Below are positions 18,070 through 27,491 of a stretch of 64,000 bases of DNA, in pieces. Location of the stretch: contig DATGXG010000019.1 in assembly GCA_035299085.1 (NCBI GenBank), positions 1-64,000 on the forward strand, given 5' to 3'. Positions within the stretch are counted from its first letter, which is position 1. Every line of letters begins with the position of its first letter. A program made the position numbers and the translations under genes. Source of the stretch: Bacteroidales bacterium. GTDB lineage: Bacteria > Bacteroidota > Bacteroidia > Bacteroidales > UBA10428. Below the pieces are notes generated by a model, which worked only from the letters and a program-made list of their open reading frames with translations, searched no databases and was not told the origin of the DNA.

Positions 18070-18570
18070 CTAAATAAGCCCATTTATAAAAAGCTCTAAT
18101 ATTGCAACAACTGCTGAAATAGAACCTACCGTAAGGATAATGGAGGGGGCACGTTTGTATTTAATCGCCTGGATTTCCGCAACCTGGTTAATAGGCACTG
18201 ATTGAATTTCTAATTGACTATAATAGAGCAGGGAATCGGTTGTACTACTGACTTTATAAACTTTTCCGTCTTTGTTGAATTTAGTCACTTTGTCTTTATT
18301 CATAATTGTTTCATCCACCTGGTCTTTAGAAATCGATTTCTCAGCCATAATTTTTGCAATAACAGCTGTGTCATTTAATACACCCGGAAACTTACGGGAA
18401 TACTTCACTGCAACACCGTTTGTTTTCGTAACCTCCATTACCCAAACCGATTTCTTACCTGAGTAGTTTTTGAAATCCTGAGGTGTGGTTAACATTAGTG
18501 GAGAATAACAGGCGCTCTGCAAAAAAAGAACTCCTACCAGCATCATGCTGTTTGTGATAATTTTTTTCAT
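18070..18570 (-). CDS. putative lipoprotein of unknown function
   Basis: 166 residues. The N-terminus MKKIITNSMM followed by a hydrophobic core and LQSAC at 17-21 fits a lipoprotein signal peptide with Cys21 as the acylated residue. The mature part contains KKSVWVMEVTKTNG and a hydrophobic C-terminal segment (about 143-164, SIILTVGSISAVVAILELFI) that could be a second membrane anchor. Family not recognised. Stop TAG without an immediately attached repeat. Stands about 90 bases downstream of the GH51 gene's end on the same strand. Confidence 0.72.
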   Translation of the reverse strand: MKKIITNSMMLVGVLFLQSACYSPLMLTTPQDFKNYSGKKSVWVMEVTKTNGVAVKYSRKFPGVLNDTAVIAKIMAEKSISKDQVDETIMNKDKVTKFNKDGKVYKVSSTTDSLLYYSQLEIQSVPINQVAEIQAIKYKRAPSIILTVGSISAVVAILELFINGLI

Positions 18571-18661
18571 TTTTTCGTTAAAAGGTAATACATTTTGTGA
18601 GGTTTGTCAAGTAATTCCTTTCCAACCCACTCAGTATTAAACCGTAAAGGGTATGGCTTGC

Positions 18662-20605
18662 TTACCTTTTCAACCTCATCACTGTCAATGACATTGCCGG
18701 AGCGGAATAGGTGAATGATTTGCCGGGCCTAATCGTTGAAGTAACCGGAACAATATGTCGGGGATTTTCAAATGTGTTCTCCGCATCGGCATCACCTGAC
18801 AGTACAGTCTGATCTGCTTCTGAGGAAATTTCTCCCAATTTTTTCAGGTTAACTTTAAAAACTTTCCGTTCACTGCCTGCATTTACCAATTTCAGAATAA
18901 TATCACCGGTCCTACTGTCTTTAACACAGGAGTATGCCACCAGGGTGTCTTTTTCATCTTTCTGTATCACGTTGTCATAATACAGGTCGCCTCTATTCTC
19001 ACAGAACAGCTTCTGAACATAATAATTTACCGATGGACATATCCTGACATTATCAAAATAAATCATATCGGTATTCCACTGTGTAAATCCTTTTTTCGAC
19101 AGTAAGGGAGCATAGGACGCCATCCTCACCACATCACCGTTGCGCTCGAGCGATGTCATGTAAGCAGCCTCTGCAATGGCATTCCGCATTTTGTTACCCC
19201 ATGATGCATATTCACCCAGGTAAACCTGGCCTGCTGAAGCGGAATATTTATCATATCGCTGTTGGTTGGCCAACAGCCATGCGGGATCTACATAATAATG
19301 CTCATCCACAACCTGCACTTTCAGATCCCTGGCAAATGCCCATCCCTTATCAAAATCCTCACCGCTGTGAAAGGGACCCGCCGTTCCGATTATTGTAATT
19401 TCAGGATGTTTTGCCTTTACGGCATCATAGATCATTTTGAACCGTTCTTTGAATTCCAGTGTGATCTTGTCCTCATTGCCGATGCCGATATACTGCAAGT
19501 TGAAAGGTTCCGGATGGCCTGCGGCTGCCCGTTTGGCGCCCCATTCGGAATTTACGGAACCATTGGCCCATTCCACCAGGTCGAGCACTTCCTGAATATA
19601 GTCCTGCATCTGGTCCATCGGGATGGCCTGCTGACCGGTTCCCCCGATGCGCCATGTACCGCCTGAATTCTGGCAACTTACTGCAGCCGGCAAAACCGGC
19701 AGGGGTTTGGCGCCGATATCTTCGCAGAATTGAAAATATTCAAAATACCCCAGCCCTGCTGTCTGGTTATACCCCCAGATGTTGCGCTGTTCCTTGCGCT
19801 CTTCAAGTGGTCCAATTGTATTCTTCCAGCGGTACATATTTCCTAAACCATCTCCATGGGTAAGGCACCCTCCGGGAAAGCGAATAAACGCCGGTTTCAT
19901 GTCGGCCAGCAATTGCGCCAGGTCGGGACGCATTCCATTAGGCCTGTTTTTAAAAGTATTTCCCGGGAATAATGAAATGACATCAAGGGCCAGCTTGCCT
20001 TTTGTAGTGGCAAGAATTACAAGGGTTGCGCTATCACAGCTTTCTGAAGGGATCAGGGTTGCTGTGTATTTCTGCCAATCACCTGATGAAGTAGAAAAGG
20101 TTTGTTCGGCCAGGATGGTTCCTTTGGGTGTCTGCAGGCTTGCTGAAACCGCAACAGGATCAGCCGACATCTGACGGATGAACAATGAGAGATTATATCG
20201 GTCACCTTTTTTAACTACTATGCCATCAAAGCCGTAGTTTTTAATTCCCACTCCCGATTGGCCTTTGTTTTGACTGTAATTTCCTACAAACTCAACATCA
20301 AGCACCACATAATGAGGATTGTTTATGTGGAGAGGGGAAGCGGTTTCGACGCTGATCTTTCCGTATGAAAAGCCAGGTGTCAAATATTCCCAGTAGGAAA
20401 GAGGACTCCACTCCCTTCGTTCGGCAGGATTGTATTCAAACGAGCGGTTCTGAACCAGCTCAGCGTATAAACCGCCATCCGCTGCATAGTTTATATCCTC
20501 AAAAAACAACCCGAACAAATCGGGACTTATGGATTTGCCGTTTCGCTGGGCGAAGGCACTGAAGCTGATGAATAAGCTCAGGAATAAAAGGAAGGCTATT
20601 TTCAT
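18662..20605 (-). CDS. secreted alpha-L-arabinofuranosidase (GH51)
   Basis: 647 residues from the ATG at 20605, where MKIAFLLFLSLFISF begins a signal peptide (cleavage near AFAQ, residue 20); the longer reading frame starting at 20692 would add 29 residues coded by intergenic repeat DNA. Residues about 25-220 form a beta-sandwich with a carbohydrate-binding-like insertion, then the TIM barrel (IRFPGGCLTHGDG at 241-253) with acid/base E378 in IGIGNEDK and nucleophile E465 in VYLGEYASWGN, followed by a C-terminal beta-sandwich. GH51 enzymes remove terminal alpha-L-arabinofuranose from arabinoxylan or arabinan. No neighbouring transport genes for arabinose are seen. Confidence 0.93.
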   Translation of the reverse strand: MKIAFLLFLSLFISFSAFAQRNGKSISPDLFGLFFEDINYAADGGLYAELVQNRSFEYNPAERREWSPLSYWEYLTPGFSYGKISVETASPLHINNPHYVVLDVEFVGNYSQNKGQSGVGIKNYGFDGIVVKKGDRYNLSLFIRQMSADPVAVSASLQTPKGTILAEQTFSTSSGDWQKYTATLIPSESCDSATLVILATTKGKLALDVISLFPGNTFKNRPNGMRPDLAQLLADMKPAFIRFPGGCLTHGDGLGNMYRWKNTIGPLEERKEQRNIWGYNQTAGLGYFEYFQFCEDIGAKPLPVLPAAVSCQNSGGTWRIGGTGQQAIPMDQMQDYIQEVLDLVEWANGSVNSEWGAKRAAAGHPEPFNLQYIGIGNEDKITLEFKERFKMIYDAVKAKHPEITIIGTAGPFHSGEDFDKGWAFARDLKVQVVDEHYYVDPAWLLANQQRYDKYSASAGQVYLGEYASWGNKMRNAIAEAAYMTSLERNGDVVRMASYAPLLSKKGFTQWNTDMIYFDNVRICPSVNYYVQKLFCENRGDLYYDNVIQKDEKDTLVAYSCVKDSRTGDIILKLVNAGSERKVFKVNLKKLGEISSEADQTVLSGDADAENTFENPRHIVPVTSTIRPGKSFTYSAPAMSLTVMRLKR

Positions 20606-20658
20606 GGTTTCGGTCTTTTGGTCTGATGGTCTTCTGCTATTGCTTTTAGTGGACATTA

Positions 20659-20755
20659 GGGACGATAGGGACAATAGGGACTTACCAGTCACCAGTTACC
20701 AGTTACCAGTTACCAGTTACCAGTTACCAGTTACTAATCACTAATCACACTTTTA
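20659..20755. repeat. heptad array (TAACTGG type) phased from the SPFH stop codon
   Basis: Read on the strand of the SPFH gene, the stop TAA begins the unit TAAAAGT, then GTGATTA twice, GTAACTG six times, and GTGACTG once, all 7 bp. Three 9-bp units of the GGGACNATA type (20659-20685) continue the array toward the GH51 gene. Degenerate units at both edges and perfect units in the middle are typical of an expanding tandem repeat. There are no spacers, so this is not a CRISPR array. Confidence 0.9.
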
Positions 20756-22693
20756 GTCTCCACCCTCGGTGCTCAGGCTTTGCTTGTTTGGGGGCCAGGG
20801 TTTATTAAAGTCGTTTTTAGGATCAATCATTTCCATGAGTTTTAACCCCAGAATTCCTTCCACTGCATTTCCGTTGCCGTTTGCGCCGATCAGTACATCG
20901 GGGATCAATTTCACATTGCCCTTTGCCAGCTCTTCCGTGATCTTATACCGGGTGAAATTATCACCGCCAATGGCCTTCACAGCCAGTTCATAGGCCTCAG
21001 CCGTGGATTTACCAATAGCCCTGATCTTGGTTGCTTCGGCATTACCGGTTAATGAAATCTGTTCAGCCTGGGCGGATGCTTTAAGCTTAATGGCTTCCGA
21101 TTCTGCCTGTGCTCTTGCCCTGGTGGATTCAGCCTCGGCATGAGCCCGCATTTTAGTCGATTCGGCCTCGGCACTCACGGCCAGTTTTACGCTGGTGGCA
21201 TCGCCTTCAGCTTTCTTAACTGTCGCATTTGCAGTCCTTTCGGCAATTTCAACACTCTGCTGCGCTTTTACGATATCTTTCTGCATGTCCGCAATGGCAG
21301 TCTCTTTTTCCATTCCCTGCCTGGTTTCCTGGGCTTTTTTCTGGGTTTCGTAGGTTACTTTCTGTTCTTCGGCCAGCTTACGATCGGTTAATGTTTTCAT
21401 CAGGGTTTCCGGGGGAACGATATCACCGATCAGGGTATCCACCGCATTCACGTTGTATTCATCCAGCACTTTCTTGATATGTGCTTTGGCCGAATCCTGC
21501 CGTTCTTTACGGGTGCTTAAAAAGGCAATCACATCGCTGTCCTGCGCCGAGTTCCTGAAATAGTTACCTATAGTAGGCTCAAGCACCTGTGAAACAAGGT
21601 TTACCATATTCCCGAAACGGGCTATTACCTTGGGTGCTTCGATTGAAGGCACATGGATAATCCGGGCCACATCCAGGTTAAACGGGAAACCGTCTTTTGA
21701 ACGAACGGTGATGGTTGACAGGTTTTTATCGAGATTATGCGCTTCACTCCTTGCCGATGCCCAGTTCAGAACCAGGTTGGTTGTGGGCACCAGTTCGATT
21801 TTCATAGTGTACTTGTTGATCGGGTATTTTCCCGGACCAAGCGGTTCAAGCCAAACGCCCTTGTAGCCTTTCTCAACAATATTGCCGTGTTTGAAATCGG
21901 AACCTGTAAGATCTTTGCCCTCCTGGCCTATATAAGAAATAACAACGCCGACATATCCAATGGGAATTTCTGTCATGGGTGTCTCTTCAACCTGGATGGC
22001 CCACGGGTTCAGGTTATAAGAACCTGCCAGGATCACCTGGGGCTGCAATCCCCTGTTTCCGCCATTTTTGATGAAGGTATCAAAATCCTGGAAGTTATTA
22101 TGGCCTTCGATGATCTTACCTGCAATCTGTCCCCTTTCAATCGGAAGTCCGTCAAGGGTTGTTACTATCCCTACCATACTTTCCTGGATGCGTACCATAT
22201 CGGTTATTGAAACCTGGAACAGCATGGTATTAATGCGATAGGAACCGGCTGTAATGTAGGAAGCCTGCCTTCCGCGCTGTCCGCCTGCTGTAAGGAACTG
22301 TTCGGCATCCTGGAAATTATCACAGCTGACCCGCTGGGCAAGGATGTTACCGGTTGGAATCTCATTCCCGTCTTTTGCCAGGATAAGGCCTATTTTCCCT
22401 TCGGGAATAACCGTAAACGATTCCATTTTAATTTCGAATTGCCATATCCATTTCCCGAAGTACAATCCGGGGGCAAGTGTCTTTGCCTGGAAACCGGCTT
22501 CACCGTTTGTGGCAATAATGCGACCGCCAGGCAGTTCCTTGTATTTTCCGAATAAAACAAATTTCTTTGTAACTAACCCTATCCTGTCTTCAGGCACAAT
22601 TACCATCCCCAAAAAGACGCGGGCTATGTATTTCGAAAGAATAACACAGAGGATTACCAAAAGAATCCACCAATACTGAATGAGAATTTCCAT
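20753..22693 (-). CDS. SPFH/band-7 (flotillin-like) protein with a duplicated N-terminal module
   Basis: 646 residues from the ATG at 22693. A membrane helix (about 5-30) precedes two homologous beta-rich modules of about 70 residues (roughly 85-160 and 163-235); each has the pattern G-IGL/GIV, then NFQD, then a G-RG motif and AGSY-N. A weaker unit (IPIGYVGVVISYIG) follows. The SPFH core (about 280-420) and a long Ala/Glu-rich coiled coil (about 425-560, repeated AEAES and AQAES) come next, then a short tail. SPFH proteins oligomerise into membrane scaffolds that organise proteases or transporters. The duplicated N-terminal module is unlike a standard short flotillin and is discussed as a finding. 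The TAA stop begins a heptad array. Confidence 0.87.
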   Translation of the reverse strand: MEILIQYWWILLVILCVILSKYIARVFLGMVIVPEDRIGLVTKKFVLFGKYKELPGGRIIATNGEAGFQAKTLAPGLYFGKWIWQFEIKMESFTVIPEGKIGLILAKDGNEIPTGNILAQRVSCDNFQDAEQFLTAGGQRGRQASYITAGSYRINTMLFQVSITDMVRIQESMVGIVTTLDGLPIERGQIAGKIIEGHNNFQDFDTFIKNGGNRGLQPQVILAGSYNLNPWAIQVEETPMTEIPIGYVGVVISYIGQEGKDLTGSDFKHGNIVEKGYKGVWLEPLGPGKYPINKYTMKIELVPTTNLVLNWASARSEAHNLDKNLSTITVRSKDGFPFNLDVARIIHVPSIEAPKVIARFGNMVNLVSQVLEPTIGNYFRNSAQDSDVIAFLSTRKERQDSAKAHIKKVLDEYNVNAVDTLIGDIVPPETLMKTLTDRKLAEEQKVTYETQKKAQETRQGMEKETAIADMQKDIVKAQQSVEIAERTANATVKKAEGDATSVKLAVSAEAESTKMRAHAEAESTRARAQAESEAIKLKASAQAEQISLTGNAEATKIRAIGKSTAEAYELAVKAIGGDNFTRYKITEELAKGNVKLIPDVLIGANGNGNAVEGILGLKLMEMIDPKNDFNKPWPPNKQSLSTEGGD

Positions 22694-22905
22694 GATCAAA
22701 TAAATTTTAAGAGATTGTTATGGGTGTTGAACTATTAGTTTCGCATATTTCTGAGGTCAAGATAATGAAATTTCTTACGTTTTTGTCCTCACAAATACAC
22801 ATAGGAGAAAAATATGAGAATTGATACCGGTTTTCATGAAAACAGGATTTCATTCAACAAATAAGGTTATTAGTTTATAAGGTTGAATAAATATACTTAT
22901 TTAAT

Positions 22906-23589
22906 TTACTTAGGCCCTAATTTAAAATCAAATCCCAGCAGAAAATAAGCTGATTTAAAACCGCTATTTTTAACGTTCCGAATGTTAGAACCAACCTGGT
23001 TATATTTATACAACCCCAGGTTATACCCTGTCTGAACCACAAACCAGGAAACCTCATCAAATTTTAATCTCACTCCTGTATTGAAAGCCAGTCCATAGTC
23101 AAAATCCTCATAATCATTTCTTGCATCCCGGTTTATCTTTCCCTGGTGATGATCACCGTTCACTACAAAAGTTTCGTAGGTTCCGGACTCTTTTGATTTT
23201 GCTAGTACACTGAAATAGCCTCCTGCCTTTATGTAAAAACTCTTTTTATTCCCGAATGAAAATTGAGGCATTACATTTAATGCAACAAAACCCAGCGACA
23301 GATCGATGTCTTCAATTGTATGATGAGAAGCCGAACTTTCATGGGCAGTAATATGTGAATCCAGCCTGTTGAAGTTTATACCAACAGAATAGGAGAAATG
23401 CTTATAAAGAGGTGCTGTAAAAGAAGAACCAACGGTATAGGAGAATTTTGAATCTGCATCAGCAACATCATAGTAAGTGGTGTAGGGAATTACTGAGTAA
23501 TTTGGCCCTGCAGCCAGTCCAATAACCGATTGACCAGATGAAACATTCAGGTAAAATAAAAAAAGGATAATGAGTGTTACGGTTTTCAT
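22906..23589 (-). CDS. outer-membrane beta-barrel protein
   Basis: 227 residues with a signal peptide (1-19, NVSSGQ) and repeated amphipathic strands such as FSYSVGINFNRL, LKFDEVSWFVVQTGYNLGLYKY and the closing SAYFLLGFDFKLGPK. It fits small outer-membrane barrels of the PorT-like group, as does the product at 16685, but similarity between the two is only at the level of the fold. It stands alone between the SPFH gene and the T9SS gene starting at 23734. Function unknown. Confidence 0.78.
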   Translation of the reverse strand: MKTVTLIILFLFYLNVSSGQSVIGLAAGPNYSVIPYTTYYDVADADSKFSYTVGSSFTAPLYKHFSYSVGINFNRLDSHITAHESSASHHTIEDIDLSLGFVALNVMPQFSFGNKKSFYIKAGGYFSVLAKSKESGTYETFVVNGDHHQGKINRDARNDYEDFDYGLAFNTGVRLKFDEVSWFVVQTGYNLGLYKYNQVGSNIRNVKNSGFKSAYFLLGFDFKLGPK

Positions 23590-23733
23590 TGCTTTTTAAG
23601 CAAAGAGAAAAGATAATCAATTTTATAATACCCAATAATCGGTTATAGGGGAAGTTTTTTGCTAGATTTTAATGTAAAGAAGGAACCTTCACATCGAGAT
23701 CAAAGTATACTATACAACCCAAATTTATCTGCT

Positions 23734-25038
23734 ATGAAACCCTCATTCATTGTATTATTTTCGATAACACTTTTTTTCAACCTGTACCCCTCTTTATTTT
23801 CTCAACAGGAAATATCCGGTACGTTTAAAACCGAAATATTTGATATTTCAAATGAGGAATTTACCCCTGACTCGGGCATAACCTATACATATAATTCAAG
23901 TTCTGATTCACTTAAGGATACAAAAGTGGTATATGGCTGGGATCAGACAGGCAGAATAACCATGTATGCCAGTTATAAATGGGATACGATCGGGAATTTC
24001 TGGAAAGGGGCATACCGGAATGATACAGAATACGATCTTATCGGAAATCGTACCGGTTTAAAATTTTTTTCATGGGACACTTCTTCCGGAGACTGGTCAC
24101 TTACCAACAAAATTGATTATCTCTATAATGATTCAAATGATCTGAGCCAGGAATCCCAATATTTAATTGAGCCTGATCAGATAAACGGGAATTTGATAAG
24201 CCGGCAAAACTATGAATATACTTACAAAGATCATTATACCGAATACATAGTAATATCCTGGATTAATGAAATGATGCAGGAAGAACCGGGAGATACAACC
24301 ACAAAAACCGAATTATACTATAACCAGGATTCACAGTTGGTTTTAAAGAGGACCAGTTTGTGGCAAAAAGGACATGGCGTGTGGAGATTCGTTACCATGG
24401 ATTCAATGAAATATGATGAAAACAAAAAGCTTATTGAAGATTCGTATTATTCGTGGGACATTGCCAACCAAAAGTGGACAGGTAATTTCAGAACAGAAAT
24501 TAAAGAATATACAGGCAATAACTATTCTCTTCTTTTGTATTATTCATGGGAATCTTTAACAGAAAGCTGGAATCTTAATTACCGTGAAGAATTGCAGTAT
24601 AGTCAATCAGGGAAACAAACATCACTGCTGGGATCTCAATGGAGAAATTCAAGTACATGGGCTAATACATTGAAAGTTATTTTCAATTATGATTATCATG
24701 ATAACGAATATATGGAATCATGGTATCACCTGGATGAAAATACTCAAAGCTGGTTCATTTCAACCAGGCTGTACTATTTTTATCCGTATTCCATGATAAA
24801 TGTTACAGAAAATTATTCCCATGATTTCCTGCGGATTTATCCGAGCGTAATGGAAGAGTATTTAAATTTAATTACAGATCAAAACGGGCTTACAGGTGAA
24901 CTATATGACATGAATGGCAGAATTGTAAAATCATTCCCAATATATAATGGTTTAAATACTCAATATACAGGAAATCTTAAACCGGGCATATATATTTTTA
25001 AAACCAATCATTATACCTGTAAGTTAGTGAAAAGATAA
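23734..25038 (+). CDS. YD-like repeat protein with T9SS sorting domain (paralogue 1 of 3)
   Basis: 434 residues from the ATG at 23734, which starts a signal peptide (MKPSFIVLFSITLFF); the upstream in-frame TTG at 23659 is unlikely. The body is made of loosely repeated units of about 40 residues with a Trp-rich consensus (SWDTSSGDW, YSWDIANQKWTG, YSWESLTESWN) and Tyr-Asp turns (EYDLIGN, QYSQSGK), related to RHS/YD repeats. A T9SS sorting domain closes it (IYPSVMEEYLNL to CKLVKR). Two homologues lie at 41009-42169 and 48762-49919. Secreted surface protein; ligand unknown. The PorP/SprF-like gene follows after 33 bases. Confidence 0.82.
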   Translation: MKPSFIVLFSITLFFNLYPSLFSQQEISGTFKTEIFDISNEEFTPDSGITYTYNSSSDSLKDTKVVYGWDQTGRITMYASYKWDTIGNFWKGAYRNDTEYDLIGNRTGLKFFSWDTSSGDWSLTNKIDYLYNDSNDLSQESQYLIEPDQINGNLISRQNYEYTYKDHYTEYIVISWINEMMQEEPGDTTTKTELYYNQDSQLVLKRTSLWQKGHGVWRFVTMDSMKYDENKKLIEDSYYSWDIANQKWTGNFRTEIKEYTGNNYSLLLYYSWESLTESWNLNYREELQYSQSGKQTSLLGSQWRNSSTWANTLKVIFNYDYHDNEYMESWYHLDENTQSWFISTRLYYFYPYSMINVTENYSHDFLRIYPSVMEEYLNLITDQNGLTGELYDMNGRIVKSFPIYNGLNTQYTGNLKPGIYIFKTNHYTCKLVKR

Positions 25039-25071
25039 TTGAGGATTTATATATGTTTGAAAAATAAACCT

Positions 25072-25953
25072 ATGAGTAAACCACTTCAGGCTTGCATCGT
25101 TACAGCCTTTTTATTCCTGTCTTCACTGATCTGCCAGGCTCAAATGATAATCCACCCGGTGAGGGTAATTTCTCCTGAATATACAATGTTCTGGAATACC
25201 AAATCTCTTTTCAATCCTGCCGCAACTGCTACCGAAAGTATTTACGAGGCTTCAATAACAGGCCGGGGCCAATGGGTAGGTCATAAGGATGCTCCGTTAA
25301 ATTTAGGCCTGATGCTCGGTATGAAGTCCGACATCCTGCACGGTGGAGCAGGATTCGACTATTCATTTGCCAGATACGGCCAAACACTGATTAACCATGA
25401 TTTTAAACTCAACTATTCCTATCATATGAAATTGGGAGAAGATCGATTACTGAGTGCCGGAATTTCGGCAGGAATGACACTTATGAAATATGATTTTCCT
25501 TTTGATGAACCTCTCATTGACGATAACGGACATGACACCTTTTATGATTTTCAATTCGGTTTATTTTTCAGGTCGACTCACCTCAGGCTTGGCTTAAGTT
25601 CAACTCATTTCCAGTATTTCGATCCGTATTCGGAAAAGAATACACTGACTCTTATTCATTGGTATTCCTCTTATGGTTTTGATATTACCGATAAAATTGA
25701 GTTCAGACCGGAATTATTGATCCTGTTTCCTGAATTAAAAACAGATGACCTGGCTCTGTCCACCGGATTCATAGCTACATTAAATAAGATTTTCCAGGCC
25801 GGTTTCACGTACCGGACAAACAATTCTTACGGGTTTACTTCCGGAGTGAACATAGCAGGTAAATTGCAACTCGGCTATTTATTTGAATACACAATAAACA
25901 AGCCCGGACAAGCTCTTGGCAATCATGAGTTCATGATGAGCTTTTTGATGTAA
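25072..25953 (+). CDS. PorP/SprF family type IX secretion system membrane protein
   Basis: 293 residues from the ATG at 25072 (MSKPLQACIVTAF, signal peptide to about residue 26). The PorP/SprF signature is visible: FWNTKSLFNPAATATES near residues 43-59, GRGQWVGHKDAP near 66-77, then alternating barrel strands with GAGFDYSFARYGQ and HDFKLNYSYHMKL. Members form outer-membrane barrels that act with T9SS components or anchor specific T9SS cargo; many genomes encode many copies next to one cargo gene. Here the cargo candidate is the YD-like protein immediately upstream (33-base gap), so the two are probably an operon. Confidence 0.9.
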   Translation: MSKPLQACIVTAFLFLSSLICQAQMIIHPVRVISPEYTMFWNTKSLFNPAATATESIYEASITGRGQWVGHKDAPLNLGLMLGMKSDILHGGAGFDYSFARYGQTLINHDFKLNYSYHMKLGEDRLLSAGISAGMTLMKYDFPFDEPLIDDNGHDTFYDFQFGLFFRSTHLRLGLSSTHFQYFDPYSEKNTLTLIHWYSSYGFDITDKIEFRPELLILFPELKTDDLALSTGFIATLNKIFQAGFTYRTNNSYGFTSGVNIAGKLQLGYLFEYTINKPGQALGNHEFMMSFLM

Positions 25954-25988
25954 ATGGTAATATACTGTCAATGGCCTGACGAAGAAAA

Positions 25989-26819
25989 TTACTTTGAATA
26001 CAACCTGAAAAACTCTTCCGTATCCTTTATCTTCTCCAGCCCGAAAATCCAGCAAACCTCTGAAAGATCAGAAAAATCAAGCCCTCCGGAGGAAATGGAT
26101 TCATTTTTATAGCGGCCTTCCATCCCATTGTATCGGTTACATATGTCCACAGCAAGTTGCCAAACGGCAATTAATTTTTGATCTGCAATTTTGCTTTTCC
26201 AGGCGGTATATTCCGGCGTACGAAATCCGGGACTTCCGTTCCCGACTGTATTGCCGTCGGGAATTTTATGATAGTCTGAATTTTCTTTTACATACTGAAG
26301 ACTTTCAGGTGAGGTCGACTGTTCATTCCAGTCAGCGTGCTGAACCACATGAAATCGCTGTTTTGTAATGATTAACGGCATTTCTGACTGAACGGATTTA
26401 ATGAGCAGCGCTGTGAAATCAGACTGCCCGGCTTCACCAATCCACACATCACCACCGCCTGAAAAGGTATTTTTAATGATTGCCACAACTTTTCGCACGG
26501 CAGCCTGCCGGTTTTCATTGGCATCGGTCCAGTTGGTTCCGAAGGCAAGCTGAAACAACTCGTTGGCAGGAACATAAAGTCCCTCCTGGATTCCGTATGT
26601 TCCGGCCACTGCATGGTAACGAACCGCTGAAAATCCAGTGTTGCTTAATAAAGTAGCCAGTGCTGCCGCACTCTCCACGTCATCTACATCGGTTTTGCAG
26701 TCGAACTGGACCAGGAGCAGATCATTTTGTGTATTGAACCGCCCGATGAATTGGGCATCCAGTGAAAATGTAAGCAAAAAACAGGATGCCGTAATAAGCA
26801 TGAAAGGAAGACGTTTCAT
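25989..26819 (-). CDS. secreted nucleoside-hydrolase-like protein
   Basis: 276 residues with a signal peptide (1-22, SLDAQ). Near the mature N-terminus QFDCKTDVDDVESAAALATLL resembles the DxDxxxDD calcium-binding signature of inosine/uridine-preferring nucleoside hydrolases, and the Rossmann-like order of strands (VRYHAVAGTYGI, DVWIGEAGQSDFTALLIKSVQ) is consistent. The protein is shorter than typical hydrolases of this family (about 310-340) and I cannot identify all catalytic residues, so the function is tentative. It stands alone, convergent with the PorP gene. Confidence 0.55.
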   Translation of the reverse strand: MKRLPFMLITASCFLLTFSLDAQFIGRFNTQNDLLLVQFDCKTDVDDVESAAALATLLSNTGFSAVRYHAVAGTYGIQEGLYVPANELFQLAFGTNWTDANENRQAAVRKVVAIIKNTFSGGGDVWIGEAGQSDFTALLIKSVQSEMPLIITKQRFHVVQHADWNEQSTSPESLQYVKENSDYHKIPDGNTVGNGSPGFRTPEYTAWKSKIADQKLIAVWQLAVDICNRYNGMEGRYKNESISSGGLDFSDLSEVCWIFGLEKIKDTEEFFRLYSK

Positions 26820-27005
26820 TTTTGCTGATATAAATTCTTATGAATTAAAATTAAAAATAAACCATCAGATTCAACTAACTGCTTAATAGATGTTTTCTGA
26901 ACAAATGCCATAAACATCTGTTTTGAGATTAATCTCCCCGTCGTTCCGTAATATATGAAGAACGACTTCCCAGTATTTCAAGTATTAACTTAATAGTATC
27001 CGTCC

Positions 27006-27485
27006 TTGAAACATCTTGTTGGATGCGTTGTGATGTCCTTATGCTGGTTATGCTGGTGTTCGGGTCAGCAGTCTTTTGCAGTTTCAGGTTTCGATATTTC
27101 CGGCAAGGCAGGTTCAATGAGCGCAACAGTCGGACAGTTCGATTACGGTGTAATATCAGATGAGAATTCTGTTCTTATCGCCGGAGTCCAGCAACCCTTT
27201 GACACTCCACTGCAAACGAACTCTGAATCTATACCTGGCGAAGGTGTGATTTTCGACTTGTACCCGAATCCCACAACCAACATGGTAATCCTGAAAACTA
27301 CCGGAGTAAACACGGGTGATCTTTCCTGGTGTTTACTAAACTCTGACGGGACAGAGCTTGAAGCTGCCCCTGTATTGAAAACCGAAACGGCAATTTCACT
27401 CCGTAATTACAAGCCATCGGTTTACATTCTTATCGTGAGGAATCCTTCAGGAAATCTGAAGATTTTTAAAGTCATTAAAAACTAA
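27006..27485 (+). CDS. small T9SS sorting-domain protein
   Basis: 159 residues if translation starts at the TTG at 27006 (MKHLVGCVV), which supplies the positive charge expected of a signal peptide; the ATG at 27033 is the alternative but gives MSLCWLCW without a basic residue. The mature protein starts with QQSFAVSGFDISGKAGSMSATVGQ and ends in a T9SS sorting domain (LYPNPTTNMVIL to FKVIKN), leaving only about 60 residues of cargo. Six bases separate it from the 445-residue protein that follows, so they are co-transcribed. This pairing of a short sorting-domain protein and a tail-fibre-like protein is common in Bacteroidota. Confidence 0.75.
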   Translation: MKHLVGCVVMSLCWLCWCSGQQSFAVSGFDISGKAGSMSATVGQFDYGVISDENSVLIAGVQQPFDTPLQTNSESIPGEGVIFDLYPNPTTNMVILKTTGVNTGDLSWCLLNSDGTELEAAPVLKTETAISLRNYKPSVYILIVRNPSGNLKIFKVIKN

Positions 27486-27491
27486 CCTTCT

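Noticed and set aside
18662..20692. Longer GH51 reading frame starting at 20692
   Set aside because: The extra 29 residues come from low-complexity intergenic DNA, and the signal peptide starts at the ATG at 20605.
20659..20755. Possible CRISPR array
   Set aside because: Units are 7 or 9 bp, contiguous and without spacers; no cas genes anywhere in the window. The same applies to the other heptad arrays.
22814..22864. 16-codon frame (MRIDTGFHEN...) with AGGAG eight bases upstream, next to the SPFH start
   Set aside because: The ribosome-binding site is suggestive of a leader peptide, but sixteen residues without pattern and no attenuator structure are not enough to call a gene.
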